Of a stretch of 38,793 nucleotides of DNA, positions 5,556 through 14,151 are shown one piece after another (within the stretch, counting starts at the first letter, position 1; each line of letters begins with the position of its first letter). The DNA is taken from positions 1 through 38,793 of the IMG/VR virus record IMGVR_UViG_3300047409_000559, one strand, 5' to 3'. Below the pieces are notes generated by a model, which searched no databases, was not told the DNA's origin, and worked only from the letters and a program-made list of their open reading frames with translations. The stretch comes from a virus. The translations under genes and the position numbers were made by a program.

Positions 5556-5588
5556 ATGAAGAACAGTTATGAAGGGAGTGGGGGATGA
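5556..5588 (+). CDS. Ten-codon leader peptide coupled to the Rad52-like gene
   Basis: ATG at 5556 opens MKNSYEGSGG and a TGA that overlaps the next start as ATGA (5585-5588). Its codons for the end of the peptide contain the GGGAGTGGGGG purine run that serves as ribosome-binding site for the next gene. With the -10 element 8 nt upstream, ribosomes could load at the mRNA 5' end and pass on by coupling. Small and without homology, so support is positional. Confidence 0.45.
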   Translation: MKNSYEGSGG

Positions 5589-6082
5589 CCACCACGCTGT
5601 CGACGCGCGAACGCGAAGTCCTCGATCGGTACACCGACACCCAGCCGACTCAGCCGGTGCCGACGGTGGCTGAGAAGCCTGAGAAGCCGGCCCCGGTGCT
5701 GGTCAAGGATGACGGCACGCCAACGTCAGTGGGCTGGCGCAAGATCGGCGAGCGGCTCCGGGCACCTATGGACGACGTCAAGCAGCGCCCAGGCCGCGGC
5801 ACCCAGAAGTTCGACTATGTGACCGCGCGCCAGGTCGCCGATCGACTCGACGACGTGGTGAACCCCGGCAACTGGGAAACGCGGTTCTGTGTGCTCGACC
5901 CTGGGAAACAGGTCGTGGAATGCACGATCACCATCTTCGGCCAGCACAAAAGTGACGTCGGGTATCCCAACAATCCCAGCCGTCCGGAGCTCGAAGAGGA
6001 GCCATTCAAAGCGGCGTACTCCGACGCGTTCAAGCGTGCAGCAGTCCAGTGGGGAGTGGGGAGATTTCTGTATGACGACTGA
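5585..6082 (+). CDS. Rad52/Rad22-family single-strand annealing protein
   Basis: Recombinase that anneals complementary single strands in phage recombination. In 165 residues, the conserved core runs from FDYVTARQVADRLDDVV and WETRF to FKAAYSDAFKRAAVQWG and VGRFLY, the Rad52/22 signature in which a helix with SDAFKRAA precedes a G-x-G-R-x-LY strand. The N-terminal 50 residues are Pro- and Thr-rich and probably disordered. GGGAGTGGGGG precedes ATG 5585. It belongs with the RusA-like resolvase. It overlaps the next gene by 11 bp. Family placement is by pattern; ERF/Redbeta types are less likely. Confidence 0.8.
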   Translation: MTTTLSTREREVLDRYTDTQPTQPVPTVAEKPEKPAPVLVKDDGTPTSVGWRKIGERLRAPMDDVKQRPGRGTQKFDYVTARQVADRLDDVVNPGNWETRFCVLDPGKQVVECTITIFGQHKSDVGYPNNPSRPELEEEPFKAAYSDAFKRAAVQWGVGRFLYDD

Positions 6083-6278
6083 CGCGATTGCCATTCTGCG
6101 CCGGTGCAGCCGGTGCTTTGACTATCGGAGCATCGATCAGTTCGCACCCCTGGGGAAGGTGTGCCAGCGGTGTGTGCTGAAGGGCTCAGCGCACGGGCAC
6201 CACGCGCGTATCCGTGGCTACGCCTTGACACCCAAGGCCCGCGCGTATCTCAACGAAGGGAGGTCCGCGGCTGCCTGA
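6072..6278 (+). CDS. Zinc-ribbon small protein (68 aa)
   Basis: CSRCFDYR and VCQRCVLKG place two CxxC knuckles about 23 residues apart, a zinc ribbon. A basic histidine-rich middle follows (HGHHARIRGY). It overlaps the Rad52-like gene by 11 bp in another frame and shares TGATG with the initiator gene. Probably a nucleic-acid-binding accessory protein; not recognised by name. Confidence 0.65.
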   Translation: MTTDAIAILRRCSRCFDYRSIDQFAPLGKVCQRCVLKGSAHGHHARIRGYALTPKARAYLNEGRSAAA

Positions 6279-7150
6279 TGGCCCGCAAACGTTACGTCAG
6301 TACCGACATCTCCACGGATTCTCGGATCCGCCGTCTCGCCGAACGCAGTGAGTTCGCCGCGCTGCTCTACACCTGGATGATTCCCCACGCCGCCGACGAC
6401 GCCACGCTGGTGTCCGATACCGACGAGCTGCTCATGCTCGTGGTGCCGGGCTTCAGGTGGCGCACCGCGGAGGACGTGGCCGTCGCTATCGACCACATGG
6501 TGGCGCTGGGGCTGGTGCTGCGCGAAGGCGACCGCCTGCGGTTTCCTGAAAAAGCCTTCTACAAAGCCCAGAGCTACATCACCGCCGAACGCCGCGGCCA
6601 TGCGGTAGAACCAGCACCCCCACCAGCCTCCAGCAACGGTACCGCGGATCAGCGTATTTCGCCGCAAAACACCGCAGAGTTGCAAACTGCGGCGGTACCG
6701 CCGCAAAACCCCACTTCGTTTAAGTCTTCGTCTTCGTTTAAGTCTTCGTCTTCGTTAACCCCCCCCGCTGCTGACGCAGCCCCCCCGCGGGGGGCACCAG
6801 CGGCGGCTGAAAGATTTTCAATCGAAGAGCAAGATCGCATCGACGCGGTGACGGTCGTCCTCGAGTCGTTCGGCATCTCCCACGATCCCGGGTTGTGGCG
6901 GAAAACCCTCGACACCTACGGGGGCCTCGACCTCCAGGCCGAAGCCCTCAAGCAAGCCGATTGGATGCGCCGCCACAAGATCAAAACGTGCTCCACCGCT
7001 CGCTACCTCGAGTGGCTGAACCGGGTCCGCAACGACACACGCCCCACCCGCTCGGCAGCCGACGCCGCTGCCGACGCGGAGGCCGCCAAATTGGCGTACT
7101 TCGAGCAGGAATTCGGCTACCTGCGGAACAAGACCACCGTGGCGTCCTGA
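6278..7150 (+). CDS. Phage replication initiator (winged-helix N-terminus, DnaD-like organisation)
   Basis: A 290-residue replication protein. Residues 1-100 (STDSRIRRLAERSEF; LLYTWMIPHA; FYKAQSYI) resemble the winged-helix N-terminal domain of phage replisome-organiser proteins. The middle (about 110-175) is a low-complexity linker with FKSSSSFKSSSS and Pro/Ala runs. The C-terminal domain (about 180-290) ends in a helical region with KTCSTARYLEWLNRV, of the type that recruits a helicase loader. The next gene encodes such a loader. The DNA of the linker carries repeats that could be the origin, as in lambda O. Confidence 0.7.
   Translation: MARKRYVSTDISTDSRIRRLAERSEFAALLYTWMIPHAADDATLVSDTDELLMLVVPGFRWRTAEDVAVAIDHMVALGLVLREGDRLRFPEKAFYKAQSYITAERRGHAVEPAPPPASSNGTADQRISPQNTAELQTAAVPPQNPTSFKSSSSFKSSSSLTPPAADAAPPRGAPAAAERFSIEEQDRIDAVTVVLESFGISHDPGLWRKTLDTYGGLDLQAEALKQADWMRRHKIKTCSTARYLEWLNRVRNDTRPTRSAADAAADAEAAKLAYFEQEFGYLRNKTTVAS
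6655..6800. other. Candidate replication origin inside the initiator gene
   Basis: Several elements cluster here: CCGCAAAAC twice (6662-6670 and 6702-6710); an 18-bp perfect palindrome TGCGGCGGTACCGCCGCA (6688-6705); an 18-bp tandem repeat with AT-rich TTTAA cores, about 2.4 copies (6715-6758); and a CCCCCCGCGGGGGG palindrome (6781-6794). Iterons plus a locally AT-richer stretch inside the linker of an initiator gene match the lambda-type origin layout. Confidence 0.5.
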
Positions 7151-8109
7151 TGCGCTCACTCACCGCCCTGCTCCATCCCACCGCCGCCGACCGTACCCCC
7201 GTCTCGACCTGGCCGCTCGAGAACATCCTGCGCCTGCCCCACACGCTCACCCTCCAGGCCCTCCTCGCCACCGTCGCCCTCGACGACCCTGGCGGCCTCG
7301 ATCGCCTCCGCCGTCTCGAACGCCAGCTCGTCGATGCCCACGAACGTGACCTCCTGGCCGCGTCCTTGCCGCCGGGCTGCTGGTGCTACGGCGCCGGCGG
7401 CAAGGACGAACGCGCCGTGCTCCTGCCCGGCGACGACGTGCCGCTGGTGCTCAGCACGTACTGCGGCTGCGCCATCGGCCAGGCCCGCAAACTCGCCGAT
7501 GACGACCTGCGCCAGCAGTCCAGAACCTGGCAGCACCAGGCCCGCCTGATGGGCATCTGGGAGGGCGCCAGAATCCCCGAGCGGTTCGCCAACTGCAGTT
7601 TTCTCACGTTCCCCTCCACGCCCCAGACGTCGCTCGCCATCGCCTCGTTGCGGGCCTGGCTGGTGAGTCCCGGCTGGGCCATCGTGCTGATGGGCAATTT
7701 CGGCGTCGGCAAGACCGGCCTCGCCATCAGTGCCTTGCGCGAAGTCGCCGAGCTCCAGCGCCGCCCCGGCCTGTTCGTCAAAACGCCCGACTTGCTCGCT
7801 CGCATCAAGGCCACCTACGCCAAAGACGCCACCACCACCGAAGCCACCGTGCTCGACAGCCTCCGCACCGTGGACTACCTGGTGCTCGACGACATCGGCG
7901 CCGACAAAGACACCGACTGGGCTACCTCCATGCTGTTCCAGGTGCTCGACGATCGCCACGACCACCAGCGCAAAACCATCGTTACCACCAACCTCGACCA
8001 CATGCATCTGGGCATGCATCTCGGCGCACGCACCATGCGCCGCTTCGAGGAGGACACGGTGTTTCTGACGGTGGACGGCCCCAACCTGCGACGGAGTGAC
8101 GCCGCGTGA
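7150..8109 (+). CDS. IstB/DnaC-like helicase-loader ATPase
   Basis: AAA+ ATPase of 319 residues that probably loads the host replicative helicase at the phage origin. Walker A is GNFGVGKT (182-189), Walker B LVLDDIG (244-250), sensor TTNLD near 275, and an arginine-finger region GARTMRRFEED near the C-terminus. The N-terminal half has cysteine pairs CWCYG and YCGCAIG that may bind zinc. Shares TGATG with the initiator, and a GTGA overlap leads on to the next gene. The order initiator then loader is standard for lambdoid replication modules. Confidence 0.85.
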   Translation: MRSLTALLHPTAADRTPVSTWPLENILRLPHTLTLQALLATVALDDPGGLDRLRRLERQLVDAHERDLLAASLPPGCWCYGAGGKDERAVLLPGDDVPLVLSTYCGCAIGQARKLADDDLRQQSRTWQHQARLMGIWEGARIPERFANCSFLTFPSTPQTSLAIASLRAWLVSPGWAIVLMGNFGVGKTGLAISALREVAELQRRPGLFVKTPDLLARIKATYAKDATTTEATVLDSLRTVDYLVLDDIGADKDTDWATSMLFQVLDDRHDHQRKTIVTTNLDHMHLGMHLGARTMRRFEEDTVFLTVDGPNLRRSDAA

Positions 8110-8240
8110 AACGGAGGAGCTCACGCGGCAAGTGGCAGCGGGAGTTGAGCCTTCGGTATGTGTCGCGGCACTGCCTGATACACGACTTCGCCGAACAACC
8201 GGTGCTCCGACTGGTGACAGGATCGGCACAGAGCGTATGA
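8106..8240 (+). CDS. Small basic protein (44 aa)
   Basis: GTG start in GTGA, stop in ATGA. Very basic N-terminus (VKRRSSRGKWQRELSLRYVS). No domain recognised. Support is mainly the overlap on both sides. Confidence 0.45.
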   Translation: MKRRSSRGKWQRELSLRYVSRHCLIHDFAEQPVLRLVTGSAQSV

Positions 8241-8365
8241 ACCTCGTGTGTCTCGTCCTGGGTCACCGCTGGCGGTTCTGGGTCCGTTCTCCCAGCCGTC
8301 TCCTGGCCCTCGATCGCTGCCAACGTTGCGGGAAAACCACCCCCCACTGGTCACGTCCCTCGTGA
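8237..8365 (+). CDS. DUF1660-like small zinc-binding phage protein (42 aa)
   Basis: MNLVCLVLGHRW and a later CQRCGKTTPHW resemble the short prophage proteins that begin with C-x3-GHKW and end in a CxRCG knuckle. Function unknown. Overlaps its neighbours by ATGA and GTGA. Confidence 0.55.
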   Translation: MNLVCLVLGHRWRFWVRSPSRLLALDRCQRCGKTTPHWSRPS

Positions 8366-8883
8366 AGTACCGAACCATCGTGGCCGATCCTCCCTGGCAC
8401 TACCCGTTTGGACATCCGGCACGCCAGCAGTACAAACACCCGTACCCCACACTGTCGATTGGCGAACTGTGCGAATTGCCGGTGAGTGATTGGGCCGATC
8501 AGTCAGCGCACTTGTTCTTGTGGACCACGAACGAGCATCTGCGTTACGCATTCCAGGTGCTCGGCGCGTGGGGCTTCACGTTCAAAAATGTCATCGTGTG
8601 GTGCAAGCCCGGTCTGGGAATGGGTGGCACGTTTCGCAACAGCCACGAACTGGTGCTGCTCGGAGAACGCGGTAAGTGTGAGCTGAAGCGGCGCGACGTC
8701 GGGACATGGCACGTCTTCCCAAACCCGAGAGAAAACAGCGCGAAGCCCGAGGGGTTTATTGATCTCGTCGAGTCTGTCTCGCATGGCCCGTACTTAGAAC
8801 TCTTTGCTCGCCGTCACCGCATGGGATGGGACGTGTGGGGCAACGAATCCGCCAACACCGCCAATCTGGAGTCAGCCTCGTGA
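8362..8883 (+). CDS. MT-A70-family adenine methyltransferase
   Basis: A 173-residue methyltransferase. VADPPWHY (residues 7-14) is the DPPW catalytic motif of the MT-A70 family, followed by AHLFLWTTNEHL, VIVWCKPGLGMG, and GPYLELFARR with GWDVWGNE at the end, all in the usual order. Phage members methylate adenine in DNA, so it probably modifies phage DNA against restriction. GTG start within a GTGA overlap. It is a different family from the enzyme at 4122-4916. Confidence 0.88.
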   Translation: MKYRTIVADPPWHYPFGHPARQQYKHPYPTLSIGELCELPVSDWADQSAHLFLWTTNEHLRYAFQVLGAWGFTFKNVIVWCKPGLGMGGTFRNSHELVLLGERGKCELKRRDVGTWHVFPNPRENSAKPEGFIDLVESVSHGPYLELFARRHRMGWDVWGNESANTANLESAS

Positions 8884-9059
8884 CTGACTACGCCCTGGTC
8901 ACTCTCCGCGACCTGGCCCGCAAAATGATCACCCTCGAAGCCAAAGCCCGAGCCGCCCTCGACCACGGCGACGACCTCCGCGCCCGCCAGCTCTGGTTTC
9001 AGCGCGTCCAGATCACCCGCGAACGGTCCGCAAAACTGCGGGAGTACTGGCGCCGATGA
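8880..9059 (+). CDS. Small helical protein (59 aa)
   Basis: GTG start in GTGA, stop in ATGA. Charged helical sequence (LRDLARKMITLEAKARAALD; RQLWFQRVQITRERSAKL) with no recognised motif. Confidence 0.6.
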   Translation: MTDYALVTLRDLARKMITLEAKARAALDHGDDLRARQLWFQRVQITRERSAKLREYWRR

Positions 9060-9313
9060 CCACCAACCCCGTGGTCCTGGTCGAAGAGCTCGAGCAGCTT
9101 CGCCACGAGCTCGCCAACGCCAAAACCCACATCACCCTGCAAGAATCCATCAACCACCTGCTCGAGCAACACATCGCCTCACAGGACACCGTCATCCGAG
9201 CCGCCCGCGAGGTCGTCCGCTGCGCATCCGCCGGCTGTCGCGATGCCCGCGGTGCCTCTGCCACGTTTCACCTCGCCAATGCCCTCAGAATCCTCGACCA
9301 TGCATCATCCTGA
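9056..9313 (+). CDS. Small coiled-coil protein (85 aa)
   Basis: Residues 8-50 form a likely coiled coil (LVEELEQLRHELANAK; INHLLEQHIASQD); the C-terminal half has CASAGCRDARG and a short helix. ATGA overlap with the previous gene. Not recognised. Confidence 0.6.
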   Translation: MTTNPVVLVEELEQLRHELANAKTHITLQESINHLLEQHIASQDTVIRAAREVVRCASAGCRDARGASATFHLANALRILDHASS

Positions 9314-9500
9314 ATCCATGCAGCTCTACCAGGTCGGCGATCGCGTCTACGTCTCGCTCAGCGGCATCACCGCCGGCTCTGGCACCGTCCAGGATCTCTG
9401 GCCCCGTGGTCTGCTCTTGATAAAATTCGACTCGGACGGCGTCGTCGCACCCTACCTGCCAGACGACGTCCGCCCATTGCCCACCCCTAAACCCACGTGA
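9300..9500 (+). CDS. Small beta-rich KOW/SH3-like protein (66 aa)
   Basis: YQVGDRVYVSLSG followed by SGTVQDLWPRGLLLIKFD is a KOW/SH3-barrel-like pattern (V-G-D-x-V-x-V, then a G-T-V strand). The start is uncertain between ATG 9300 (14-bp overlap) and ATG 9318. Such folds often bind nucleic acid; no role can be assigned. Confidence 0.5.
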   Translation: MHHPESMQLYQVGDRVYVSLSGITAGSGTVQDLWPRGLLLIKFDSDGVVAPYLPDDVRPLPTPKPT

Positions 9501-9712
9501 CCACTACGCACGTCTGCTGTCAGCACTGCCTCATGTCCCTTGGCCTCGGCCCACGCCTGCAGCGCATCCTCGCCCATCTCATCGCCCACCCCGAATGGGA
9601 GCACAACCCCGACATCGAGGTCATTCGTTTCAGAATCCTCGACCGCGGCGCCGACACCTCCCGCGTCACCTTCCGTACGGAAAGTCGAGAATCACTCAGT
9701 GACGTCAGGTAA
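9497..9712 (+). CDS. Hypothetical protein (71 aa)
   Basis: GTG start in GTGA. VCCQHCLMSLGLG gives a possible metal-binding cluster near the N-terminus; the rest is mixed helix/strand (RLQRILAHLIAHPEW; IEVIRFRILDRG). The HNH gene start overlaps its last 14 bp. Confidence 0.55.
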   Translation: MTTTHVCCQHCLMSLGLGPRLQRILAHLIAHPEWEHNPDIEVIRFRILDRGADTSRVTFRTESRESLSDVR

Positions 9713-10166
9713 ATCCATCCTGTCCCTTGCTGAACGGTTGTGGACTCGCGTCGACACCTCCGGCGATTGCTGGTTATGGACAGGGCCGTGCAACTCAGGT
9801 GGTCATGCCGATCGGCGATATGGAACGATCAATGTCAATCAGCGACATCTCTATGTCCACCGAGTGGCGTACGAGATTGCTTATGGGCCAATCCCTCATG
9901 GCCTGGAGATAGATCATCTTTGCCGAAATACTGCTTGTGTGCGCCCCGATCATCTCGAGGCTGTCTCCCATCGAATCAATGCCTTGCGCGGCGAGGGTAT
10001 GTATGCCAAGCAGGCCAGGAAAGGGCAAAACCTGAACTGCAGTCGCTGCGGCGCTGCGCGCGAGTTTTATGGGGGAGTGTTCCGATGTGTCGCCTGTGCT
10101 CGAGAAGCGAACCGCCGAACTGCCCGTGCGAGATATTGGCGTGGAAGAATAGCCGCGCCAGCCTAA
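9699..10166 (+). CDS. HNH endonuclease (HNH_3-like), mobile-type
   Basis: A 155-residue endonuclease. WLWTG at the N-terminus, VHRVAYEIAYGPIP, LEIDHLCRNTACV and RPDHLEAVSHRIN form the HNH_3 pattern with its zinc-binding cysteine; a C-terminal CSRCG...CVAC zinc ribbon follows. The GTG at 9699 is the nearest start. The coding DNA is noticeably less GC-rich than its neighbours, which suits recent transfer. It sits directly before the terminase genes, a place where HNH proteins can also assist packaging cleavage, so homing versus packaging role is open. Confidence 0.8.
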   Translation: MTSGKSILSLAERLWTRVDTSGDCWLWTGPCNSGGHADRRYGTINVNQRHLYVHRVAYEIAYGPIPHGLEIDHLCRNTACVRPDHLEAVSHRINALRGEGMYAKQARKGQNLNCSRCGAAREFYGGVFRCVACAREANRRTARARYWRGRIAAPA

Positions 10167-10219
10167 AGGCGGCTACCATTCCCCCACAGACACCGCCGAG
10201 TGACCTCGGCCACGTCCTG

Positions 10220-10247
10220 CCCCGACTCGTTCGAGTTGGGGTTTTTT
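10220..10247 (+). terminator. Strong intrinsic terminator closing the early region
   Basis: Stem CCCCGACTCG / CGAGTTGGGG (10220-10229, 10232-10241) followed by six T (10242-10247). It ends the replication operon and lies only 17 bp before the small terminase start, so late transcription must begin after it or read through it. Confidence 0.85.
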
Positions 10248-10263
10248 CTTGCCTGAATAACCC

Positions 10264-10632
10264 TTGATCGACCCAACCCTTGGTGTATCGGTTCGTTGCC
10301 GGGCGCGCAGCTCCCGGTCGGGAGAGCCATGTCAGCATTACCCGATGCGCGGCAGCACGGTCTGTCAGACCCATGGCGGGCGTGCTCCCCAGGTCAAAGC
10401 CTCAGCCGCTCAGCGCATCCGTGACCTCGCGCCAACTGCCCTCGACGTCATCGAGGCCCTGCTGAGTGAACCTGACGCGCCGGGCATTCGTCTCGCTGCT
10501 GCCCGCGACCTTCTCGATCGTGCTGGGTTCTCACCCAAGCAACGCATCGAGCACAGTGGAGAGGTCGCCAATGGCGATCGCCTTACCCCCGAGCAGCGCG
10601 CCGCCGTCGCCAAAGCCATCCTGGGAGACTGA
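10264..10632 (+). CDS. terS: Terminase small subunit (putative)
   Basis: DNA-recognition subunit of the packaging motor, assigned by position before the large subunit and by content. The N-terminus has CRARSSRSGEPCQHYPMRG and CQTHGGRAP, a Cys/His cluster often fused to phage small terminases; after it come helices with ALDVIEALLSEPDA and AARDLLDRAGF, which resemble the DNA-binding part. 122 residues from TTG 10264; the next codon is ATC and no ribosome-binding site is visible, so the start is uncertain. Confidence 0.65.
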   Translation: MIDPTLGVSVRCRARSSRSGEPCQHYPMRGSTVCQTHGGRAPQVKASAAQRIRDLAPTALDVIEALLSEPDAPGIRLAAARDLLDRAGFSPKQRIEHSGEVANGDRLTPEQRAAVAKAILGD

Positions 10633-12097
10633 TGCCGTCAACGAGGCGGCCCAGGATCACCTCGGCCTGTACGGCTATATCGCCCACGGTCACAAGCCGG
10701 CCACCGTCCACCGCCGCTGGATCGACGGCGCCACCGCCATCCTCAATGGCACCGGCCCGACCCGAAAACTGCTCATCGTGGCCCCGCCGGGCCATGCGAA
10801 AAGTACCTGGCTCAGTCTCATCCTGCCGCCCTGGTACCTGGGCAATCACCCCGACCACAGCCTGCTCTTCTTCACGTCCAGCGACACCATGGCTCGTCAA
10901 TTCGGTGGCACCGTGAAATCGACCCTGGAGCAAAACGATGCCCACACCGCCGTATTCGGTGACGTATCCGCTCGACCTGATGCTGGGCGTGGCTGGTCAA
11001 CCGATGGTCTGTACCTGCGCGGTGTGCCAGCAGGCTCGAAAGATCCTAGCTACCGCGCCCTGGGTTACGGCGCTGCTGTCGTTGGCGCACGAGCCCACGG
11101 CATCATCCTCGACGACCCCCTCACCCAGGAACAGGCCCGATCCCCCGTCGAGCAGCTCAAGGCCCGCCAGTACCACGACCTGACCGTCGATTCCCGCCTC
11201 CACCCCGACGGCTGGGAACTGGCGATCATGACCCGCTGGCACGACAACGACCTCGCCGCGCACCTCGCCAGTAAATCCGAGTGGGCCGTGCTCACCCTCC
11301 CCGCCCTGGACCCCGACGACAACGCCCTCTGGCCCGAGAGATTCAGCGCCGATTGGCTGAAAGCCAAACGGGCCGAAATCGGCGGCGCCCAGTTCAGCGC
11401 CATCTACCAGGCCGATCCTCGAGCCCTCGGCGGCCTCGTCTTCAAGGAATCCTCGTGGTTCCGGCCCATGCCCACTGACCTCGACCGAGCCACCCTCACC
11501 ATCGTGCAGTTCTGGGATACCGCGTTCAGCGATCGCCAGACCGCCGACTACTCCGCCTGCTGCACCCTGGGCATTCACCCCGACGGTCGTATGTTCCTGC
11601 TCGAGCTGTTCCGCGCCCGTCTCACCCCCGCCGACCTCGAAGCCGCCATGCTGGCCAGGATCGCGCTGTGGCGCCCGTCAGCCGTCGGCGTCGAAGAAGT
11701 CGCGTTCCGCCAGGCCGCCATCGCCGACATCGTCCAGCGTCTCGCACAGCGCGCCTCTGCCCGTGTGCAGGCCGTCAAGCCCATGGGAGACAAGGTGGCT
11801 CGAGCCTACCTGCCCGCCGGCCGCGGCGAAGCCGGCCTGCTGTACGCCGACCGTGCCGCTCCCTGGTTCCCGCCCTTTGAATCTGAGGCCCTCGGCTTCC
11901 CGCTGAGCTCGCATGACGACCAGGTCGACGCGTTGTCTGGCGCGGCCCAGATGGCCGTCGACCACCTGGCTACGCGAGCCCGCGCGCACGACCTCGCCGA
12001 CCTGGCCAGCAACACGCTGCCCATCGTGCGCCATACCGGCAATGGCGTCCCCCGCCTCGACCCGAAGCTCGAGGGCATGTTCGGCATCCGCCGATGA
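10571..12097 (+). CDS. terL: Terminase large subunit
   Basis: ATPase-nuclease of the DNA packaging motor, 508 residues. Walker A is APPGHAKST (71-79), Walker B GIILDDP (177-183), coupling motif MTRWHDNDL (220-228). The RNase-H-like nuclease shows FWDTAF (D316), GVEEVAF, and HDDQVDALSG near the end. The ATG at 10571 is chosen for its GGAGAGG ribosome-binding site 6 nt upstream; it overlaps the small subunit by 62 bp. It is joined to the portal gene by ATGA. Confidence 0.93.
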   Translation: MAIALPPSSAPPSPKPSWETDAVNEAAQDHLGLYGYIAHGHKPATVHRRWIDGATAILNGTGPTRKLLIVAPPGHAKSTWLSLILPPWYLGNHPDHSLLFFTSSDTMARQFGGTVKSTLEQNDAHTAVFGDVSARPDAGRGWSTDGLYLRGVPAGSKDPSYRALGYGAAVVGARAHGIILDDPLTQEQARSPVEQLKARQYHDLTVDSRLHPDGWELAIMTRWHDNDLAAHLASKSEWAVLTLPALDPDDNALWPERFSADWLKAKRAEIGGAQFSAIYQADPRALGGLVFKESSWFRPMPTDLDRATLTIVQFWDTAFSDRQTADYSACCTLGIHPDGRMFLLELFRARLTPADLEAAMLARIALWRPSAVGVEEVAFRQAAIADIVQRLAQRASARVQAVKPMGDKVARAYLPAGRGEAGLLYADRAAPWFPPFESEALGFPLSSHDDQVDALSGAAQMAVDHLATRARAHDLADLASNTLPIVRHTGNGVPRLDPKLEGMFGIRR

Positions 12098-14151
12098 CTA
12101 CCTCCGACTCCGACTACAACCAGGCCAAAGACCTGGTCACGCTGTGGACGCAAAACGCGTCCCGCTTCCAGCAGAGCCGCGACCTGATCGCCGATTGCGC
12201 CCAGTGGTCCCTGCAGAATCGCGCCCCCTCGGTCCCCACTACCGACGGCCGCCGCCAGGGTTTTTCACTGCAACTCCCCAACGCCACCACCATGCCGCAA
12301 GATGTCGCATCGTTCGTGGCCCGCCGTCAGCCCGCGCTGGTGCGGACCCCGCTCGGCTCAGGCTCACGCGCTGCCCGCACCGCCTCAGACATCGAGATCT
12401 GGCTGCAGGAGGCGTTCAAGAGCAAGATCAAGATCGACGGGGAGCCGCTCTGGGAGGTCTTATGCGCCCACGGTACCAGCGATGCCGAGTACGCCGTCCT
12501 CGTCCAGCCCGCCCCATCCCATTACAGCGGGTTGCTCGAGCTCTTCGACGACCAGGGCAACATTCGCGGCGAGTGGTCGCGCAACGCCAACAACCTGGAC
12601 CCCGAAGAATATGCCGAAAAGACTGGCTCCAAGAAGGGCTACCGACCGAGCACCGGCAAGTCGACCGCGGCCCAGAAGGCGTACGCGAAGGACTACAAGG
12701 CCCGCCGCTGGCCGTTCGTGGTGAGGGTGTTGTCGGCCCCGGAGTACCTCCCCCTGGGCCGCAACCCGTTGAGCGGCCGACTGGACACTGTCCTGATCCG
12801 GTCGGTCTGTTCAGCGACCCACCTCAAGACGCAGGGGTTCGAGTGGTGGTCGTATGCCAGCGGTGGCGCCCACGAGGCCAACGTCGACGGTAGCGGCAAA
12901 ACGTACTGGCTGTACGAGCTGCACTCGAGCAACCCCTGGCACATCGTCTATCAGATCGTGGGCATGGACGGCACCCAGTACACGGCCACCATGGGCGGCA
13001 ACCCCGCCCAGATGGGCCTGGACATGGAAGACCTGTACGGCATCCAGGCCCTGCCCGCCGGCGTGTTCTACGGCTGGCACCGCGCCCACGAAAAGGATCC
13101 CGATAAACGCGGCATCCCGTTGCTGGCCCCGTTCCGGGGGATCATGGGCGCGGCCAACCGCTCACTGGCGGGCATCGTCGAGCACAACTACCGCACCGGC
13201 TACGGCGGCTGGGGCATTCAGTTGAATCCCGCCATGCTCGAGGCGTGGGTCGAAATGGGCAAGCCCACCCAGTTCGACCTCAAAGACGACAGCATTCACC
13301 TGCTGCTCGGCGAGCCCACCTCGCTGGTGCATCAGGGCGTGGGTGGTGACGCCTGGAAGATCCTCGAGTACCTGCAGGGATTGGTGGCCCAGTTCGACGA
13401 AAGCCAGCGTGTCAGGACCAGTGCCGACGCCTCGAGCATTGCCCAGACCACCAGTCTGGCCAGCGCCGACACCATCCTGGGCCAGATCACCGCGGGCGCC
13501 CTGCAGGCGTACCAGCTCGTCGCCGAGTCGCTGCTCGAGCAGTGCGCGGCACTGTCCGAGGCCACTGGCGGCCCGATCCCGGTGTACTGCCACGTCACCG
13601 ACCAGGGCACCGAGCAGACCTACGTCGAGCTCAGCGCCAAGGATCTGATGGGCGATTATCGGGTGGACGTGGAACAGCCCACCGCCAAGGGCAGCAACCT
13701 GCCGAAAGCCCAGGCGGGTGTCGGCTGGCAGCAGATGGGCCTGATCGGAAAAGCAGAATGGAGATCCGACTTCTACGGCGATCCACAGCCAGAACAGGCA
13801 TTGGATACGATCGCGGCCGAGGCGTACGTCGACAGTCCCGATGGCCAGAAAGAGCTGGCCCTTCTGATAGCCCGTATCCAGGGTGACCAGATGGCGCAGA
13901 AAATCAAGGGCCTGCAAGCCGCGGGCAGTCTCAGTGCCGGCGGCACGCCCACTGAGGCGATCCCTGCTCAGCCAGCAGGCATGCCTACGGCGCCCCAGCC
14001 AGGCATGGGCCAGAACGGCGTGCCGCAGCCGCAGATGCCCAACCAGGCCGCCAGCGCGTTGGGCGGCATGACGGCTGCCGCGGTGAACCCTGGGGAACAG
14101 ACCAAAGTCGTACAGGCCACCGGCACCGGTGCGCAGACCTCCACGCCCTGA
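12094..14151 (+). CDS. Portal protein
   Basis: Dodecameric DNA-entry channel at the capsid vertex, assigned from its position right after terL, its 685-residue length and its make-up. The N-terminal third is alpha/beta with YEL/YQ strand-rich parts ([20 protein letters not shown]). Then come a helical stem region ([21 protein letters not shown]) and a long crown with [20 protein letters not shown]. The last 70 residues are Pro/Gln-rich and likely disordered. ATGA with terL; TGATG with the next gene. Confidence 0.8.
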   Translation: MTTSDSDYNQAKDLVTLWTQNASRFQQSRDLIADCAQWSLQNRAPSVPTTDGRRQGFSLQLPNATTMPQDVASFVARRQPALVRTPLGSGSRAARTASDIEIWLQEAFKSKIKIDGEPLWEVLCAHGTSDAEYAVLVQPAPSHYSGLLELFDDQGNIRGEWSRNANNLDPEEYAEKTGSKKGYRPSTGKSTAAQKAYAKDYKARRWPFVVRVLSAPEYLPLGRNPLSGRLDTVLIRSVCSATHLKTQGFEWWSYASGGAHEANVDGSGKTYWLYELHSSNPWHIVYQIVGMDGTQYTATMGGNPAQMGLDMEDLYGIQALPAGVFYGWHRAHEKDPDKRGIPLLAPFRGIMGAANRSLAGIVEHNYRTGYGGWGIQLNPAMLEAWVEMGKPTQFDLKDDSIHLLLGEPTSLVHQGVGGDAWKILEYLQGLVAQFDESQRVRTSADASSIAQTTSLASADTILGQITAGALQAYQLVAESLLEQCAALSEATGGPIPVYCHVTDQGTEQTYVELSAKDLMGDYRVDVEQPTAKGSNLPKAQAGVGWQQMGLIGKAEWRSDFYGDPQPEQALDTIAAEAYVDSPDGQKELALLIARIQGDQMAQKIKGLQAAGSLSAGGTPTEAIPAQPAGMPTAPQPGMGQNGVPQPQMPNQAASALGGMTAAAVNPGEQTKVVQATGTGAQTSTP

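Noticed and set aside
6715-6758. Tandem repeats considered as a CRISPR fragment
   Set aside because: The 18-bp units are directly adjacent with no spacers and lie in frame inside a coding linker.
7156-8229. Reverse-strand ORF of 357 codons opposite the helicase-loader gene
   Set aside because: It mirrors a real gene with Walker motifs; its product is Gly/Val/Glu-rich as expected for the antisense of GC-rich coding DNA, with no domain or ribosome-binding site.
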